Numbered from the stretch's first letter, positions 1 to 9,065 are shown. The stretch is 64,000 nt of DNA from Bacillota bacterium (GCA_023410715.1 JAEYPN010000014.1:33208-97207), one strand, 5' to 3'. Program-made: numbers and translations. Notes: generated by a model not told the origin, from the letters alone.

Positions 1-1
1 A

Positions 2-121
2 AAGCTAATTTTAAACAGAATTAACTTTCCTGAGAAAATTACACAATCAATTTTATTAGGCGTAGAAATTGATGAGAAAAAATCGGTATATGACTTAAAT
101 AAGACAGGTATAGATGAATGA
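2..121 (+). CDS. LacI-family transcriptional regulator, C-terminal fragment
   Basis: Only the last 39 codons lie in the window; the frame is open from base 2 to the TGA at 119-121. The residues LILNRINFP, then ILLGVEI and KSV, follow the usual ending of LacI/GalR regulators (a helix with an RI-x-x-P turn, then a strand of the form ILLxxEL and a closing xSV). Its stop overlaps the ATG of the next gene (ATGA), so the two are translationally coupled. A sugar-responsive repressor here fits the CG-centred palindromes at 1127-1140 and 1381-1395. The family call rests on a short tail with no DNA-binding domain visible, so it is moderate. Confidence 0.55.
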   Translation, partial: KLILNRINFPEKITQSILLGVEIDEKKSVYDLNKTGIDE

Positions 122-1101
122 ACCAAATATTAGGAACACATATTATCGGCCCAAAGTACCATTTTTATGATGAAGATTCAGTTATTGAAGGAGCAAAAAG
201 AATTTATGAAATGGGCTCAAAAATTGTCAAAATCCGTTTTGAGAGCTTTGATAAGCTAAAACAAATTTCAGATATTGGTTTTGATGAGATATTTTTATGG
301 TATGATAATCCAAAACCAAATGAGGAAATAGAAGATAATTATTATTATCAAAACATGTATAACCTAGTTAAATATATTTTGACAACATTTAAAAATACTA
401 ATAAATCATTTTTTATTGGACATTGGGAAGGTGATTGGTTAATCAATCATTACGTTCCAAAAGAAAATATTACTAAAGATGCTAAAGAAATTAATATAAA
501 AAGAATGATTAACTGTTTAAATGTAAAAAGGAAGGCATTTGATAAAGCTAAAGAAGACTTTGGTTTAGAAAACGTCAATGTATATATATATGCTGAACTA
601 AACCGGGTAATAGACTATATTGATAAAGGATTGAATCGTTTTGTAAATAAGGTCTTACCATACATCGATATGGATTTTATTTCTTATTCCGCATATGATT
701 TGCAAAACGAATCAAAAGAAAAGGTTCATGAGGTTTTAGATTTTATTGAAAGCAAAATGAAGCAAAGATCAGTTGAGGGATTTAATAAAAGAGTATTTAT
801 TGGTGAGTTTGGGATATGCGCTGAAACGGTAAAATATGATGAAGAAAAGCATAAATTAGTTAACTTAGAAATTATTGGGAAATTCTTATCTTGGGGTGTA
901 CCATTTATTATTTACTGGGAATTTTATAATAACGAGGTAAATGAAGACCTTTCACATAGGGGTTACTGGTTAATTGATAATCATAATAGAAAGTGGCCAT
1001 TATATGATTTTTTTAAAAAGTATTATCAAGTGTTAAACGAAAATTTTGAAAATAATTCTCAAGAAATTTTGTGTAATTTAATTAGTGATGAGGTGTTGTA
1101 A
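118..1101 (+). CDS. putative clan GH-A glycoside hydrolase, cytoplasmic
   Basis: This 327-aa protein has no signal peptide and should be cytosolic. It shares an ordered motif set with the larger lipoprotein at 6585-9065: HWEGDW (residues 102-107; NWEGDN in the partner), YAELN with E160 (LEMNQ, E288), FIGEFG with E230 (MLGEFG, E362), IYWEF (about 266; LYWEL) and a closing WLID motif. Two glutamates on successive strands, with the second in a GEFG context, fit a retaining TIM-barrel (clan GH-A) glycosidase with E160 as candidate acid/base and E230 as candidate nucleophile. It overlaps the upstream regulator gene by 4 bases and ends in a terminator. I do not recognise the exact GH family. The substrate is probably the oligosaccharide imported by the downstream transporters (inference). 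Confidence 0.6.
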   Translation: MNQILGTHIIGPKYHFYDEDSVIEGAKRIYEMGSKIVKIRFESFDKLKQISDIGFDEIFLWYDNPKPNEEIEDNYYYQNMYNLVKYILTTFKNTNKSFFIGHWEGDWLINHYVPKENITKDAKEINIKRMINCLNVKRKAFDKAKEDFGLENVNVYIYAELNRVIDYIDKGLNRFVNKVLPYIDMDFISYSAYDLQNESKEKVHEVLDFIESKMKQRSVEGFNKRVFIGEFGICAETVKYDEEKHKLVNLEIIGKFLSWGVPFIIYWEFYNNEVNEDLSHRGYWLIDNHNRKWPLYDFFKKYYQVLNENFENNSQEILCNLISDEVL

Positions 1102-1117
1102 AAGCACCTCTTTTTCT
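1090..1117 (+). terminator. Rho-independent terminator
   Basis: GAGGTG (1090-1095) pairs with CACCTC (1105-1110), followed by a T-run from 1111. The left arm overlaps the last codons of the glycosidase-like gene. It separates the regulator/glycosidase pair from the long transcription unit that starts near 1383. Confidence 0.8.
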
Positions 1118-1126
1118 TAATTCAAC

Positions 1127-1140
1127 CTAAAACGTTTTAG
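1127..1140. promoter_or_regulatory. LacI-type operator palindrome
   Basis: CTAAAACGTTTTAG is a perfect 14-bp palindrome centred on CG, the typical shape of LacI/GalR-family operators. It lies directly after the terminator and about 240 bp upstream of the main promoter. Together with the site at 1381-1395 it could support looping or a second promoter (inference). Confidence 0.6.
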
Positions 1141-1224
1141 TGCAAAAAAGCTAAAATATTTCGGTATCGTTTTTGTAAATTAATTTAGAAAAATGTGGAA
1201 ATAATAGCCAAATGTAGCGAAGTA

Positions 1225-1233
1225 TGTTATAAT
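1225..1233 (+). promoter_or_regulatory. candidate upstream promoter, extended -10
   Basis: TGTTATAAT is an extended -10 box with no good -35 at 17 bp. If used, it would give a leader of about 190 nt before the lipoprotein gene at 1428, containing the inverted repeats at 1263-1342. It is secondary to the stronger promoter at 1348-1376. Confidence 0.4.
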
Positions 1234-1262
1234 ACTATTTAATAGTAGAAGAAAACAGCTTA

Positions 1263-1342
1263 ATTGTTTAATAATGGCAAATAAAGGTTAAAACTATAAT
1301 GTTTAAAAAATTATAGTTAATGTTGAGAACAATATATTGCCA
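1263..1342 (+). other. inverted-repeat cluster in the control region
   Basis: AACTATAA (1292-1299) pairs with TTATAGTT (1311-1318) across an 11-nt loop. TGGCAA (1275-1280) is complementary to TTGCCA (1337-1342), and ATTGTT (1263-1268) is complementary to AACAAT (1328-1333). The two outer pairs cross, so they are mutually exclusive helices or a pseudoknot. This would matter only in transcripts from the upstream -10 at 1228. I do not recognise a riboswitch class. Confidence 0.35.
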
Positions 1343-1347
1343 CGATA

Positions 1348-1376
1348 TTGACTTCATATATGAAATTAAGTAAAAT
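1348..1376 (+). promoter_or_regulatory. sigma-A-type promoter of the carbohydrate locus
   Basis: TTGACT (1348-1353), a 17-bp spacer and TAAAAT (1371-1376) make a near-consensus promoter. The expected start, near 1383, falls at the edge of the operator at 1381-1395. The leader to the ATG at 1428 is about 45 nt and carries the strong AGGAGG ribosome binding site at 1411-1416. Confidence 0.75.
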
Positions 1377-1380
1377 TTAA

Positions 1381-1395
1381 TTGTAAGCGTTTCAA
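1381..1395. promoter_or_regulatory. LacI/CcpA-like operator at the transcription start
   Basis: TTGTAAGCGTTTCAA is an imperfect CG-centred palindrome close to catabolite-response elements and to LacI-family operators. It covers the predicted +1 of the promoter at 1348-1376, where bound repressor would block initiation. It could belong to the local LacI-type regulator or to CcpA; the sequence alone does not decide. Confidence 0.6.
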
Positions 1396-1427
1396 ACATT
1401 TTTACAATTTAGGAGGAGAAAATTCTT

Positions 1428-4400
1428 ATGAAGAAAACGAACTTTTTTTTAATGCTTATGTTTATGCTAGTATCAGTTGTTTTAATCGGTTGTACAAAGA
1501 CAACAACAAGTAAAACAACAACTAGTAAAAAAACAACAGTAAGCATTACTTCGAAAGCTCCAACAACAAAGGAGCCTACAACTAAGCCTAGTACAGCAAC
1601 TGTCCCAACTACACAAATTAAGGGCAATGCAGTTTTCGAAGGCGTTAGTGACGTATCTATTTCTGTCGGAACAGAATTCAGTAAAACTACAGGTGTTACT
1701 GCAAAAGATTACGACGGAACAGACTTAACTAGTGAAATCTCTACATCAGGTTTATTTAATGCAAATAGAGCCGGTTCTTATAAAATTACGTATAAAGTAA
1801 CAGGTAAAAACGGTGTTGAGGTTATAGCCACTAGAACAATCACGGTATCAGAAAATGCCTTTATCACAACAACCAAATCATCTATTACGCTTGTAATTGG
1901 TGCAGAATTCAACCCATTAGAAGGCGTTACTGCAACAGATGGTGATGTGGATGGAACAGATATTACTGATAAAGTAACTTACTCATATTCAGAAGGCTTT
2001 GTTTTAACTGAAGCAGGTGTTGGAGAAGTTATTTATAAAGTTGTTGGTAGCAATGGACAAGAAATAATGGTTTCAATTCCAATTACAATTGTTGCCCCAG
2101 AAAAAGCTAAAATCTTCTTCGGTACAGTTGAAGCTCCAACAGATGGTTCAGGAACTATTACTCGTACATTTGATTTTAATCCATTAGCTGGCTTAAAAGC
2201 ATTTGACTATGATGGCGAAGATTTATCAAACCATGTTGTAGTTGAAGGCCAAGTTAATAACTTTGTAGTTGGTTCTTACACTTTAGTTTATAAAGTTACA
2301 GGTAAAAATAACGAAGAAGCTAGACTTGAAAGAACAATTGAAGTTGTTGACAGATACATTGAAATAGCAGGGAACAGATATGCTGTTGATCAAGCAAATA
2401 TTAATCCAGAAAAATTAATGACAAATCAACAAGGTCCTTCATCAGGTGTTATCACAATTTTAACTGGTATGCCAGAAGGAACAACAGGATTTGCATCTGG
2501 TTCAACACAAACATATCCAGTAGTAATCGTTTGTGACGCACAAGGTAGAATTGTTTACGCACGTGACCCATTCATGGGCGAATTCCAAATAAAAGAAGTA
2601 GTAGATCCAGAAACTTTAGAAGTAAGTTATGTTGGTGAACCAATTAGAACATTTAAGATTGGTGCAACTCCAGAAGAAACTTTAGCAAATTTCAATAAAG
2701 ACGTTTCAGCTGGTGGCGGAACTGGTTTCGGTCAAACAACAATCTTTAAAGACATTGCTAACTTTATTCCAGAAGGTGGATTTATAATCGTTTGTCCTTA
2801 CAGCCAAAATGCTGATAGTAATTATGGCGAAAACCATCCAGTAAGAAAATTCGGTCTTGACATGGGTCGTAGAATTGGCGCATTAGTAAGAATTGTTGGA
2901 CTTGAAATTCCTGGATATACACAAAAAGACTTAAATGAATTAATCTTATTTGAAGGTGTTGAAGATGAATATTTATTAACAGGTACTGAATTTGATGCAA
3001 TGGCTAATGTTAAAGCATTTAGAGGCGAAGACGAAGCTACAGTAGTTGCAGTTAAATCAACAGTGGATGTTACAACTCCTGGTAAATATTATGTTATCTA
3101 TAAAGCAACAATAGGCAATGAATATGTATATTATACAAGAAGAGTAGTTGTTGAAGATACTTTAACAGATGCAAGAATTGAAGGAACAGATCAAAAGATT
3201 TTCTTAAATAAAGTTACAGATTTAAGAAGCCTTGTAAAAGCATTTGAATTCACAAGAGAATTAATTAACTATAAATTAGAAATTGAAGATGGTGGATTCG
3301 ATTTTACTAAAGAAGGCGAATACGTTGTTACATATAAAGTAACTGGCCAAAGCGGCGTTCAAGTTACTAAAACAATTATGTTAACTGTATCATCAGAACC
3401 AACAATCAATTTAAGAAATGAAGAAGTGACAATAGATCAAGGCCAAGCATTTGATGCAGCATTTGGTACATCAGCTATTGATTATAATGGTAATATTATA
3501 ACAGTAACTGTTTCAGAATATGATGTTAATCAAATTGGCGAACAAACAATTATTATTACTGCAGTTGGTGCATTAAAAACAGCAACTAAAGAAATTAAAT
3601 TAACAGTTTTAGGCCCAAAACCAGTACTTGAATTTACTGATTCAGCAAATGTAGTTATCAATACTGAATTTGATGCTTTAAAATTTGTAGTTTTAAGCAA
3701 AGACCATAATGGTATAGAATTAACACCAACATGGGTTATTGAAAAACTTAATGGTGAAGTTTGGGAATTAGTTGAAAACATTGATACAACAGTTCTTGGC
3801 TCTTACCGTGTAACTTATAAATTAGTTGGTGAATATCAAGAAGTTGTATCAACTTTAAATGTTGAAGTTATAGATCCAAATCCAAGTATTGTTGGTGTTA
3901 AATCACAAGCAGTTATCAAAGGTACAGAATTTACTGCATTAACAGGCGTAAAAGCATTTGATGCTTTTGGAGTTGAATTAGCAGCTGAAAAATTACTAGT
4001 TAAAATTAAATTAATTAGTGAAGTTGAAGGTGTTGAAACATTAACAGAAGTAAGTGCAATCGATGTAAATAATATTGGAACATACGTTGTAACATATACA
4101 GCAGTTGATGGTGAATATCAAGTACAAAAGGTTGCAAGAATTAGCATTATTGAAGAACCAACTCATTCAATGTTCTATGTTGATGGTGTTGCAATGTTAG
4201 ATCGCTATAATGTTTATGAAAATATTACAAATGATGTATTAGAAGAAACAATGACTAATGCCGTAAATGCTTCACTTGAAAAATATGGCGAAGCTGGCGT
4301 TTCTACAACTATTCTTCAAGAATTAGGTTATTCAATTTTCGTTTATGATAATATGGAAGATGTTCCAACAACAATTAATTACATTGGTGGTGCATCAGCA

Positions 4401-4835
4401 GGTGTACAAATCTTCTCAATGATGTTTATCATCGATGCTCAAGGTAATGTACGTTTTGCAAGAAGTTACTCAAAACCAACTATTAATGGTAAAGCAAATA
4501 ACTCTGTTGACCAAATTGAAAGAGGCGTTAAAGAAGAATTCTCAACACCTACAGTATACAATGCAAATACTTGTGAATTTGGTGCATTAATGAACAATAT
4601 TATTGTTAATGGTACAAAAGTATTAACAAAAGCTGGTGCAGAACAAGGTATAGTAGCTTCTGCATGGACACTTCAAGAGGGCGAAAAATTAGTTGTTATT
4701 GGTGGTCACGGCGGAACAGCTGGTTGGGCTGCAAACTGGTTTAGAACATTAAGTACTGATCCACTTGCTCAAAGCGTGTTCTCATTAAATTCAAATGTTC
4801 AATATTTTGAAGTTGAAGCGAATTCTGCAGAATAA
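1428..4835 (+). CDS. large Ig-repeat surface lipoprotein
   Basis: This 1135-aa protein begins with a lipoprotein signal ending in the lipobox LIGC, followed by a Thr/Ser/Lys-rich linker to about residue 65. About eight bacterial Ig-like repeats follow, three at roughly 70-310 and five at roughly 505-905. They share features such as GTEF, V-x-A-x-D and a GxYxxxYKVTG strand and resemble the DUF5011/Big families. Two non-Ig domains interrupt or follow them, at about 311-500 and 910-1135. Both contain a strand ending DAQGR or DAQGN followed by an AR dipeptide, and later Gly-rich segments (SAGGGTGFG; IGGHGGTAGW). They look like diverged copies of one domain I cannot name. As the first gene after the regulated promoter, it is probably an abundant surface scaffold or glycan-binding protein (inference). 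Confidence 0.7.
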   Translation: MKKTNFFLMLMFMLVSVVLIGCTKTTTSKTTTSKKTTVSITSKAPTTKEPTTKPSTATVPTTQIKGNAVFEGVSDVSISVGTEFSKTTGVTAKDYDGTDLTSEISTSGLFNANRAGSYKITYKVTGKNGVEVIATRTITVSENAFITTTKSSITLVIGAEFNPLEGVTATDGDVDGTDITDKVTYSYSEGFVLTEAGVGEVIYKVVGSNGQEIMVSIPITIVAPEKAKIFFGTVEAPTDGSGTITRTFDFNPLAGLKAFDYDGEDLSNHVVVEGQVNNFVVGSYTLVYKVTGKNNEEARLERTIEVVDRYIEIAGNRYAVDQANINPEKLMTNQQGPSSGVITILTGMPEGTTGFASGSTQTYPVVIVCDAQGRIVYARDPFMGEFQIKEVVDPETLEVSYVGEPIRTFKIGATPEETLANFNKDVSAGGGTGFGQTTIFKDIANFIPEGGFIIVCPYSQNADSNYGENHPVRKFGLDMGRRIGALVRIVGLEIPGYTQKDLNELILFEGVEDEYLLTGTEFDAMANVKAFRGEDEATVVAVKSTVDVTTPGKYYVIYKATIGNEYVYYTRRVVVEDTLTDARIEGTDQKIFLNKVTDLRSLVKAFEFTRELINYKLEIEDGGFDFTKEGEYVVTYKVTGQSGVQVTKTIMLTVSSEPTINLRNEEVTIDQGQAFDAAFGTSAIDYNGNIITVTVSEYDVNQIGEQTIIITAVGALKTATKEIKLTVLGPKPVLEFTDSANVVINTEFDALKFVVLSKDHNGIELTPTWVIEKLNGEVWELVENIDTTVLGSYRVTYKLVGEYQEVVSTLNVEVIDPNPSIVGVKSQAVIKGTEFTALTGVKAFDAFGVELAAEKLLVKIKLISEVEGVETLTEVSAIDVNNIGTYVVTYTAVDGEYQVQKVARISIIEEPTHSMFYVDGVAMLDRYNVYENITNDVLEETMTNAVNASLEKYGEAGVSTTILQELGYSIFVYDNMEDVPTTINYIGGASAGVQIFSMMFIIDAQGNVRFARSYSKPTINGKANNSVDQIERGVKEEFSTPTVYNANTCEFGALMNNIIVNGTKVLTKAGAEQGIVASAWTLQEGEKLVVIGGHGGTAGWAANWFRTLSTDPLAQSVFSLNSNVQYFEVEANSAE

Positions 4836-4856
4836 TTAAAAAAGAGAGGATAAAAT

Positions 4857-6512
4857 ATGAAAAAAATATTTACGTTTCTATCGCTTATAGTTTTATCGGC
4901 ATTGTTAGTTGCTTGCGGTACAAAAACAACAGCTTCTACTAGTAAAACTACAAAAAGCACTAATCCTGCAATAACAAGACCAAGTAGTTCAAAAGAAGGA
5001 TCAATTACAACAGCTAAATCAACAATTCAAAATACAACAAAGCCAATTAACACTACTCAACCATCAACTGATGTTGAGGAAGAATTTGTTTGTAACGTTG
5101 ACCGTAGCGGTATTGATGAGAAAGATTTAATTGAAATTGATTACTTTGCAACAGACGATGAATATGTCGAAGTAAGAATGGCATGTGCTTACATGCAAGA
5201 ACATCCAAACGTAGTTATTGAAAATCGTTATGATATTAAAGCTGACGCACAAGCAGCAGGTAAAGAATATACATCATACTTAGTAGAATTAGCTTCTACA
5301 ACAGGATATATTCCTGATCTTATGCAATTATCAAATTTAATCAGTGCTGCTAAAGGTAAATTATTATATGACTATTCAAATGAATATAATAATGATCCAG
5401 ATACTGAACATTTATTTGAATCTGCAAAAACTTTAGGTGTATATAATGGCAAACGTTTAGGTATGGCCAACGGTCAAGCTATTCGTGGTGTTATGTTAAA
5501 TAAGACTTTACTAGAAAAATATAATTTTAATTTAAGAAATTATGGATTTAACTCACGTACAGGAGAAATCTGGACTGTTGATGACATGATTAAATTAGCT
5601 CGTGATTTTACAACAGCAGCTCGTACAGCAGAAGGTAATAAATATTATTATGGTGTTGATGGTGAATATAATCAACTAGGATTTGATTTATATTTCCCTT
5701 CAGTATACAGCGATAAATTAACTTACTGGGGTGTTGATAAAACAACAGGCTTAATTGACTTTACAAGTGAAAATTCAAAATATATCGAAGTATATCAAAA
5801 AGAAATTGATTTACTAAAAGAAGGTACACGTCCAAATCTTACAGCTGCAGAAGCTGCTGAAGAATTCGGAGCTGCTGTTTCAGCTGAAACATTATTCTTC
5901 GAACTTGGTAGAACTTTAATGTATCATTCATTTACATATAACTTTTTCATGCTTCAAGAAGTAGAAGATTATGAAATTCAATTTTTACCTCTACCTAGTA
6001 TTAAAGAAGAGGGTGTAACTAACAAAACATTTGGTGAAACTGGACCTATGGGATTGTCAGCAAAACTTAAAGATGACCCTGTAAAAGCTGCAGTTGTTTA
6101 TGATTTTGCTAAATATGTTACATGGGGTGAAGAAGGCTTCTTAAAAAGAATTGAAATTAACCTTGAACAAGGAACAATTCTTCCTAAATTCCCAGTTTCA
6201 GATTTTGAAACAGTATGGAATAGAATTAGAGAAATATATACTGACTCTGAAAGTGCTTATTACATCGAAGGATTTGATGTAGTTATCGATAACTTATTAA
6301 ATGGTTCAGTAGAACTTGGTTTAGTTAAATATCATCCAGGAATTGCTACATTTAAAGCAAAATTAACAAACTTAGCAGACTTAAATAAGAAAAAAGTTTT
6401 AGCTGGTGAATTAACTGTTGCAGAAATGGCAAAGATTTGGCAAGATTATGCTAATAATTTAATAATTGAAGAAAAAGCCCAATTAGATAACTATACTAGT
6501 GATCCAGAATAA
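4857..6512 (+). CDS. ABC transporter solute-binding lipoprotein
   Basis: This 551-aa protein has a lipoprotein signal with lipobox LVAC and a Thr/Ser linker to about residue 75. The body resembles family 1 extracellular sugar-binding proteins: an early strand, an Asp-Leu ligand segment (IPDLMQLSNL), LMYHSFTYNFF, and GETGPMGLSAKLKD followed by VVYDFAKYVTWGEEG, a typical region near the hinge. It should capture a carbohydrate outside the membrane for the MalF/MalG-type permeases further along the operon. It follows the Ig lipoprotein by 21 bp. A hairpin at 6529-6564 separates it from the next gene and may keep its mRNA in excess. Confidence 0.8.
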   Translation: MKKIFTFLSLIVLSALLVACGTKTTASTSKTTKSTNPAITRPSSSKEGSITTAKSTIQNTTKPINTTQPSTDVEEEFVCNVDRSGIDEKDLIEIDYFATDDEYVEVRMACAYMQEHPNVVIENRYDIKADAQAAGKEYTSYLVELASTTGYIPDLMQLSNLISAAKGKLLYDYSNEYNNDPDTEHLFESAKTLGVYNGKRLGMANGQAIRGVMLNKTLLEKYNFNLRNYGFNSRTGEIWTVDDMIKLARDFTTAARTAEGNKYYYGVDGEYNQLGFDLYFPSVYSDKLTYWGVDKTTGLIDFTSENSKYIEVYQKEIDLLKEGTRPNLTAAEAAEEFGAAVSAETLFFELGRTLMYHSFTYNFFMLQEVEDYEIQFLPLPSIKEEGVTNKTFGETGPMGLSAKLKDDPVKAAVVYDFAKYVTWGEEGFLKRIEINLEQGTILPKFPVSDFETVWNRIREIYTDSESAYYIEGFDVVIDNLLNGSVELGLVKYHPGIATFKAKLTNLADLNKKKVLAGELTVAEMAKIWQDYANNLIIEEKAQLDNYTSDPE

Positions 6513-6528
6513 AAAATAATTAAGAAAT

Positions 6529-6564
6529 AGAGTTACTATTTTAGTTAGCTAAGATGGTAACTCT
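6529..6564 (+). other. intercistronic hairpin
   Basis: AGAGTTAC (6529-6536) pairs perfectly with GTAACTCT (6557-6564), with further short complementarity (TTAG/CTAA) inside the loop. There is no T-run, so it is not a plain terminator. Its position just after a binding-protein gene resembles hairpins that stabilise the upstream message or attenuate transcription. Confidence 0.45.
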
Positions 6565-6584
6565 TATCTTAGTGAGAGGTTAAA

Positions 6585-9065
6585 ATGAAGAAAATATTAC
6601 TAATTTTTATGTTGATCTTATCATTTTCATTAGTTGCTTGTAAGACGACTACTACAAATGTTAAAAGTACTAATAGCAGTTTAAATACAACATCTAGCAT
6701 GACAAAAAAGAGTGAAACAACAAAAGAGAATACAACTCTTACCTCATCTTTGGAAGAAATCATTAGAAATAATGAGATATATGATGGAAGAGATTTATCT
6801 GAAATATTAGGTATAACTCATGTAAGTGGTAGGTATTATCTCACTAAAAAAGATTTTTTAAATGAAGGCGTTGATCAAATCGAAGCTTTAGGTGTTAAAA
6901 CTGTTAAACTTTGGTTAAGTAGAACACCTGGCGATTCTTACTTTTTTAATTCAAAATGGCCAACTGCTGGTAAAACAAACATTGCAATTGATAGTAAATA
7001 TCCAGATAATTGGAACCTCTTAGATGAGTATAAAGATAAAAACTTTTATTCTTTAATTGATATGCTCAAGATATCTTATTTTCAAGATGCTTTATCAAAA
7101 GATAGAAGTTTTACGACTTACGTATTTGAAACAATGGAATTCATTACACCAAACTGGAAAAACGGCTTTACAACTGAAGAGGTTGAAGCTGTTAAAAAAG
7201 AATTGAGAGATTTTACAGTTTATTTAATGACCTCACAAAAAGGTACTGGTCGCACTTTCTTGCTTCAAAACTGGGAAGGCGATAATGCTTTAAATATGGA
7301 TGAAATTACTGACTATAATGCAGGAACGACTGCGATTGAGGGCATGATTGCCTGGATGAACGCAAGACAAGATGGGATTAATGAAGGTAAAAATTATGTT
7401 TTATCAATGGACCCAGAAAACGATGTTAAAGTATATGGCGTTCTTGAAATGAACCAAGTTAACGACTATAATTCAAGTGTTGAACAGTTTAAGTATCGGA
7501 CAGTAGTTGATTATGTTGTTCCATACACACATATGGATTTATATTCTTTATCAACATGGGGAAGTAGACTTCCTGGTGAGGAAAAATCACTTTTAGGTAA
7601 ACTTGACCATATTGCTGATAAAGCACCAGATAGTGAAGCTTTTGGTGACAAAAATGTGATGCTTGGAGAGTTTGGTGCTTATCAATCGACTTATGAGAAG
7701 GCTTCAAACAATTATTCTCAGTATTTAGGTGATTCAGCCGCAGGACAATATATGGCAAATCGTAAGCAAATTGAGTATGCCTTAGAGTGGGGTATTCAGT
7801 ATGTGCTTTATTGGGAATTATATTGTAATGGCTATAAGAATAATATTGATTGTAGAAAAGCAGAACTTGGTTGTCATGTTATAGATGATTCAGGACAGCT
7901 GGTTGCTGACTATGAATCGCTTGAAGGTGTATGGTTGATTGATTCAAATGGAGACTATACCCCAACATATTATTACTTTAGAAATTTATTTAAAAAAGAA
8001 TATATTTCCGATGAATTAAAGGATGCATCAAACGTTTATGGATATTCTTCTGGTTTAACATTTGTTAAATCATATAGCTATACAACTTTAGATGATTCAT
8101 TTGTTATTAATAAAGGAAGTAAAACGGAATCATTAATCTATAAAGTTAATGGAAGAATCATGGAAGCCTCAGCAAAAGTATTTTACTCAAAAGAGATAAA
8201 AAATAGAATTAGATTTTATGTTTCTAAAAATAACGTGGATTATATAGAGGTTAAAACAAAATTTGTTGCATCACCTTATGATGAGTATGGTGTTTTATCA
8301 GGATATATAATGCTTGATGAGGAAATTTTAGAGGATTATGTTTATCTAAAAATTGAAATCGATGGTAAAACAAGCGATGATTTCCAAGTAGGTGGAGTTG
8401 TAGCTAGTGGAGTTTCTTTTGAATTTCAAGACGACATAAGTGGCTTTAAAACATTAGAATTAAATGGTTCTAAGACAATTACGCTTGATAAACAAGAATC
8501 TAAAATATTGAGTTACCGTTTTGACCGAGTTAAAAACTTAACTTTAGGTTTATATGTTAAAACAAATGATATTTCTTCTTTTGATGTTAATAACTATTTA
8601 ACTATTGCCTCAGTAAATGACACAAAAGTAGAAGAATTATTAATTAATATATCAAGTATAAAAATTAAAAATGATTTATATTACGTAACAGTAAAGATGA
8701 CCGAGTTACCAGAAAAGTTTTCAGAATATATTGAAATTGAAGTAAATGAATCATGTTTTGAAAAGGTATATTTAGATTATTTAATCTTATCTAATGAATT
8801 TATTAGAAAGATTGAGCTTACTGGTATTTCTCAAAACGATTGTTTTGAAGAAGTAGAAATTGCCTTAAATTGGTATAAACCTAAATCAATTGATAAAAAA
8901 TTTGGAATCGGTAGTACAATTACGAATTTTGATATTACTAAAAAAATTGATTTTTTATTAAATGATCCTTATGTTACATACTCATCTAAAGAAATTTCAA
9001 ATGGAATTATGTATACTTGTGATTATGGAACATATAAGAAAACGTTTAAATTTACATCAAAATAA
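6585..9065 (+). CDS. putative GH-A glycoside hydrolase lipoprotein with C-terminal beta region
   Basis: This 826-aa protein has a lipoprotein signal (lipobox LVAC, Cys19) and a Thr/Ser linker to about residue 55. A TIM-barrel-like domain of about residues 70-475 carries the motifs shared with the cytosolic protein at 118-1101: NWEGDN (229-234), LEMNQ with E288, LGEFG with E362 and LYWEL, then WLIDSNGDYTPTYYYF. The remaining 350 residues are strand-rich and may be one or two carbohydrate-binding modules. It is probably an outward-facing glycosidase cutting the polymer before uptake. The exact family and substrate are not recognised; the paralogy with 118-1101 is read directly from the sequences. 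Confidence 0.6.
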   Translation: MKKILLIFMLILSFSLVACKTTTTNVKSTNSSLNTTSSMTKKSETTKENTTLTSSLEEIIRNNEIYDGRDLSEILGITHVSGRYYLTKKDFLNEGVDQIEALGVKTVKLWLSRTPGDSYFFNSKWPTAGKTNIAIDSKYPDNWNLLDEYKDKNFYSLIDMLKISYFQDALSKDRSFTTYVFETMEFITPNWKNGFTTEEVEAVKKELRDFTVYLMTSQKGTGRTFLLQNWEGDNALNMDEITDYNAGTTAIEGMIAWMNARQDGINEGKNYVLSMDPENDVKVYGVLEMNQVNDYNSSVEQFKYRTVVDYVVPYTHMDLYSLSTWGSRLPGEEKSLLGKLDHIADKAPDSEAFGDKNVMLGEFGAYQSTYEKASNNYSQYLGDSAAGQYMANRKQIEYALEWGIQYVLYWELYCNGYKNNIDCRKAELGCHVIDDSGQLVADYESLEGVWLIDSNGDYTPTYYYFRNLFKKEYISDELKDASNVYGYSSGLTFVKSYSYTTLDDSFVINKGSKTESLIYKVNGRIMEASAKVFYSKEIKNRIRFYVSKNNVDYIEVKTKFVASPYDEYGVLSGYIMLDEEILEDYVYLKIEIDGKTSDDFQVGGVVASGVSFEFQDDISGFKTLELNGSKTITLDKQESKILSYRFDRVKNLTLGLYVKTNDISSFDVNNYLTIASVNDTKVEELLINISSIKIKNDLYYVTVKMTELPEKFSEYIEIEVNESCFEKVYLDYLILSNEFIRKIELTGISQNDCFEEVEIALNWYKPKSIDKKFGIGSTITNFDITKKIDFLLNDPYVTYSSKEISNGIMYTCDYGTYKKTFKFTSK

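Noticed and set aside
1495..1620. Repetitive ACAACA/AGTAAAACA stretches as a tandem-repeat or CRISPR element
   Set aside because: They encode the Thr/Ser/Lys linkers of lipoproteins; no regular spacers are present.
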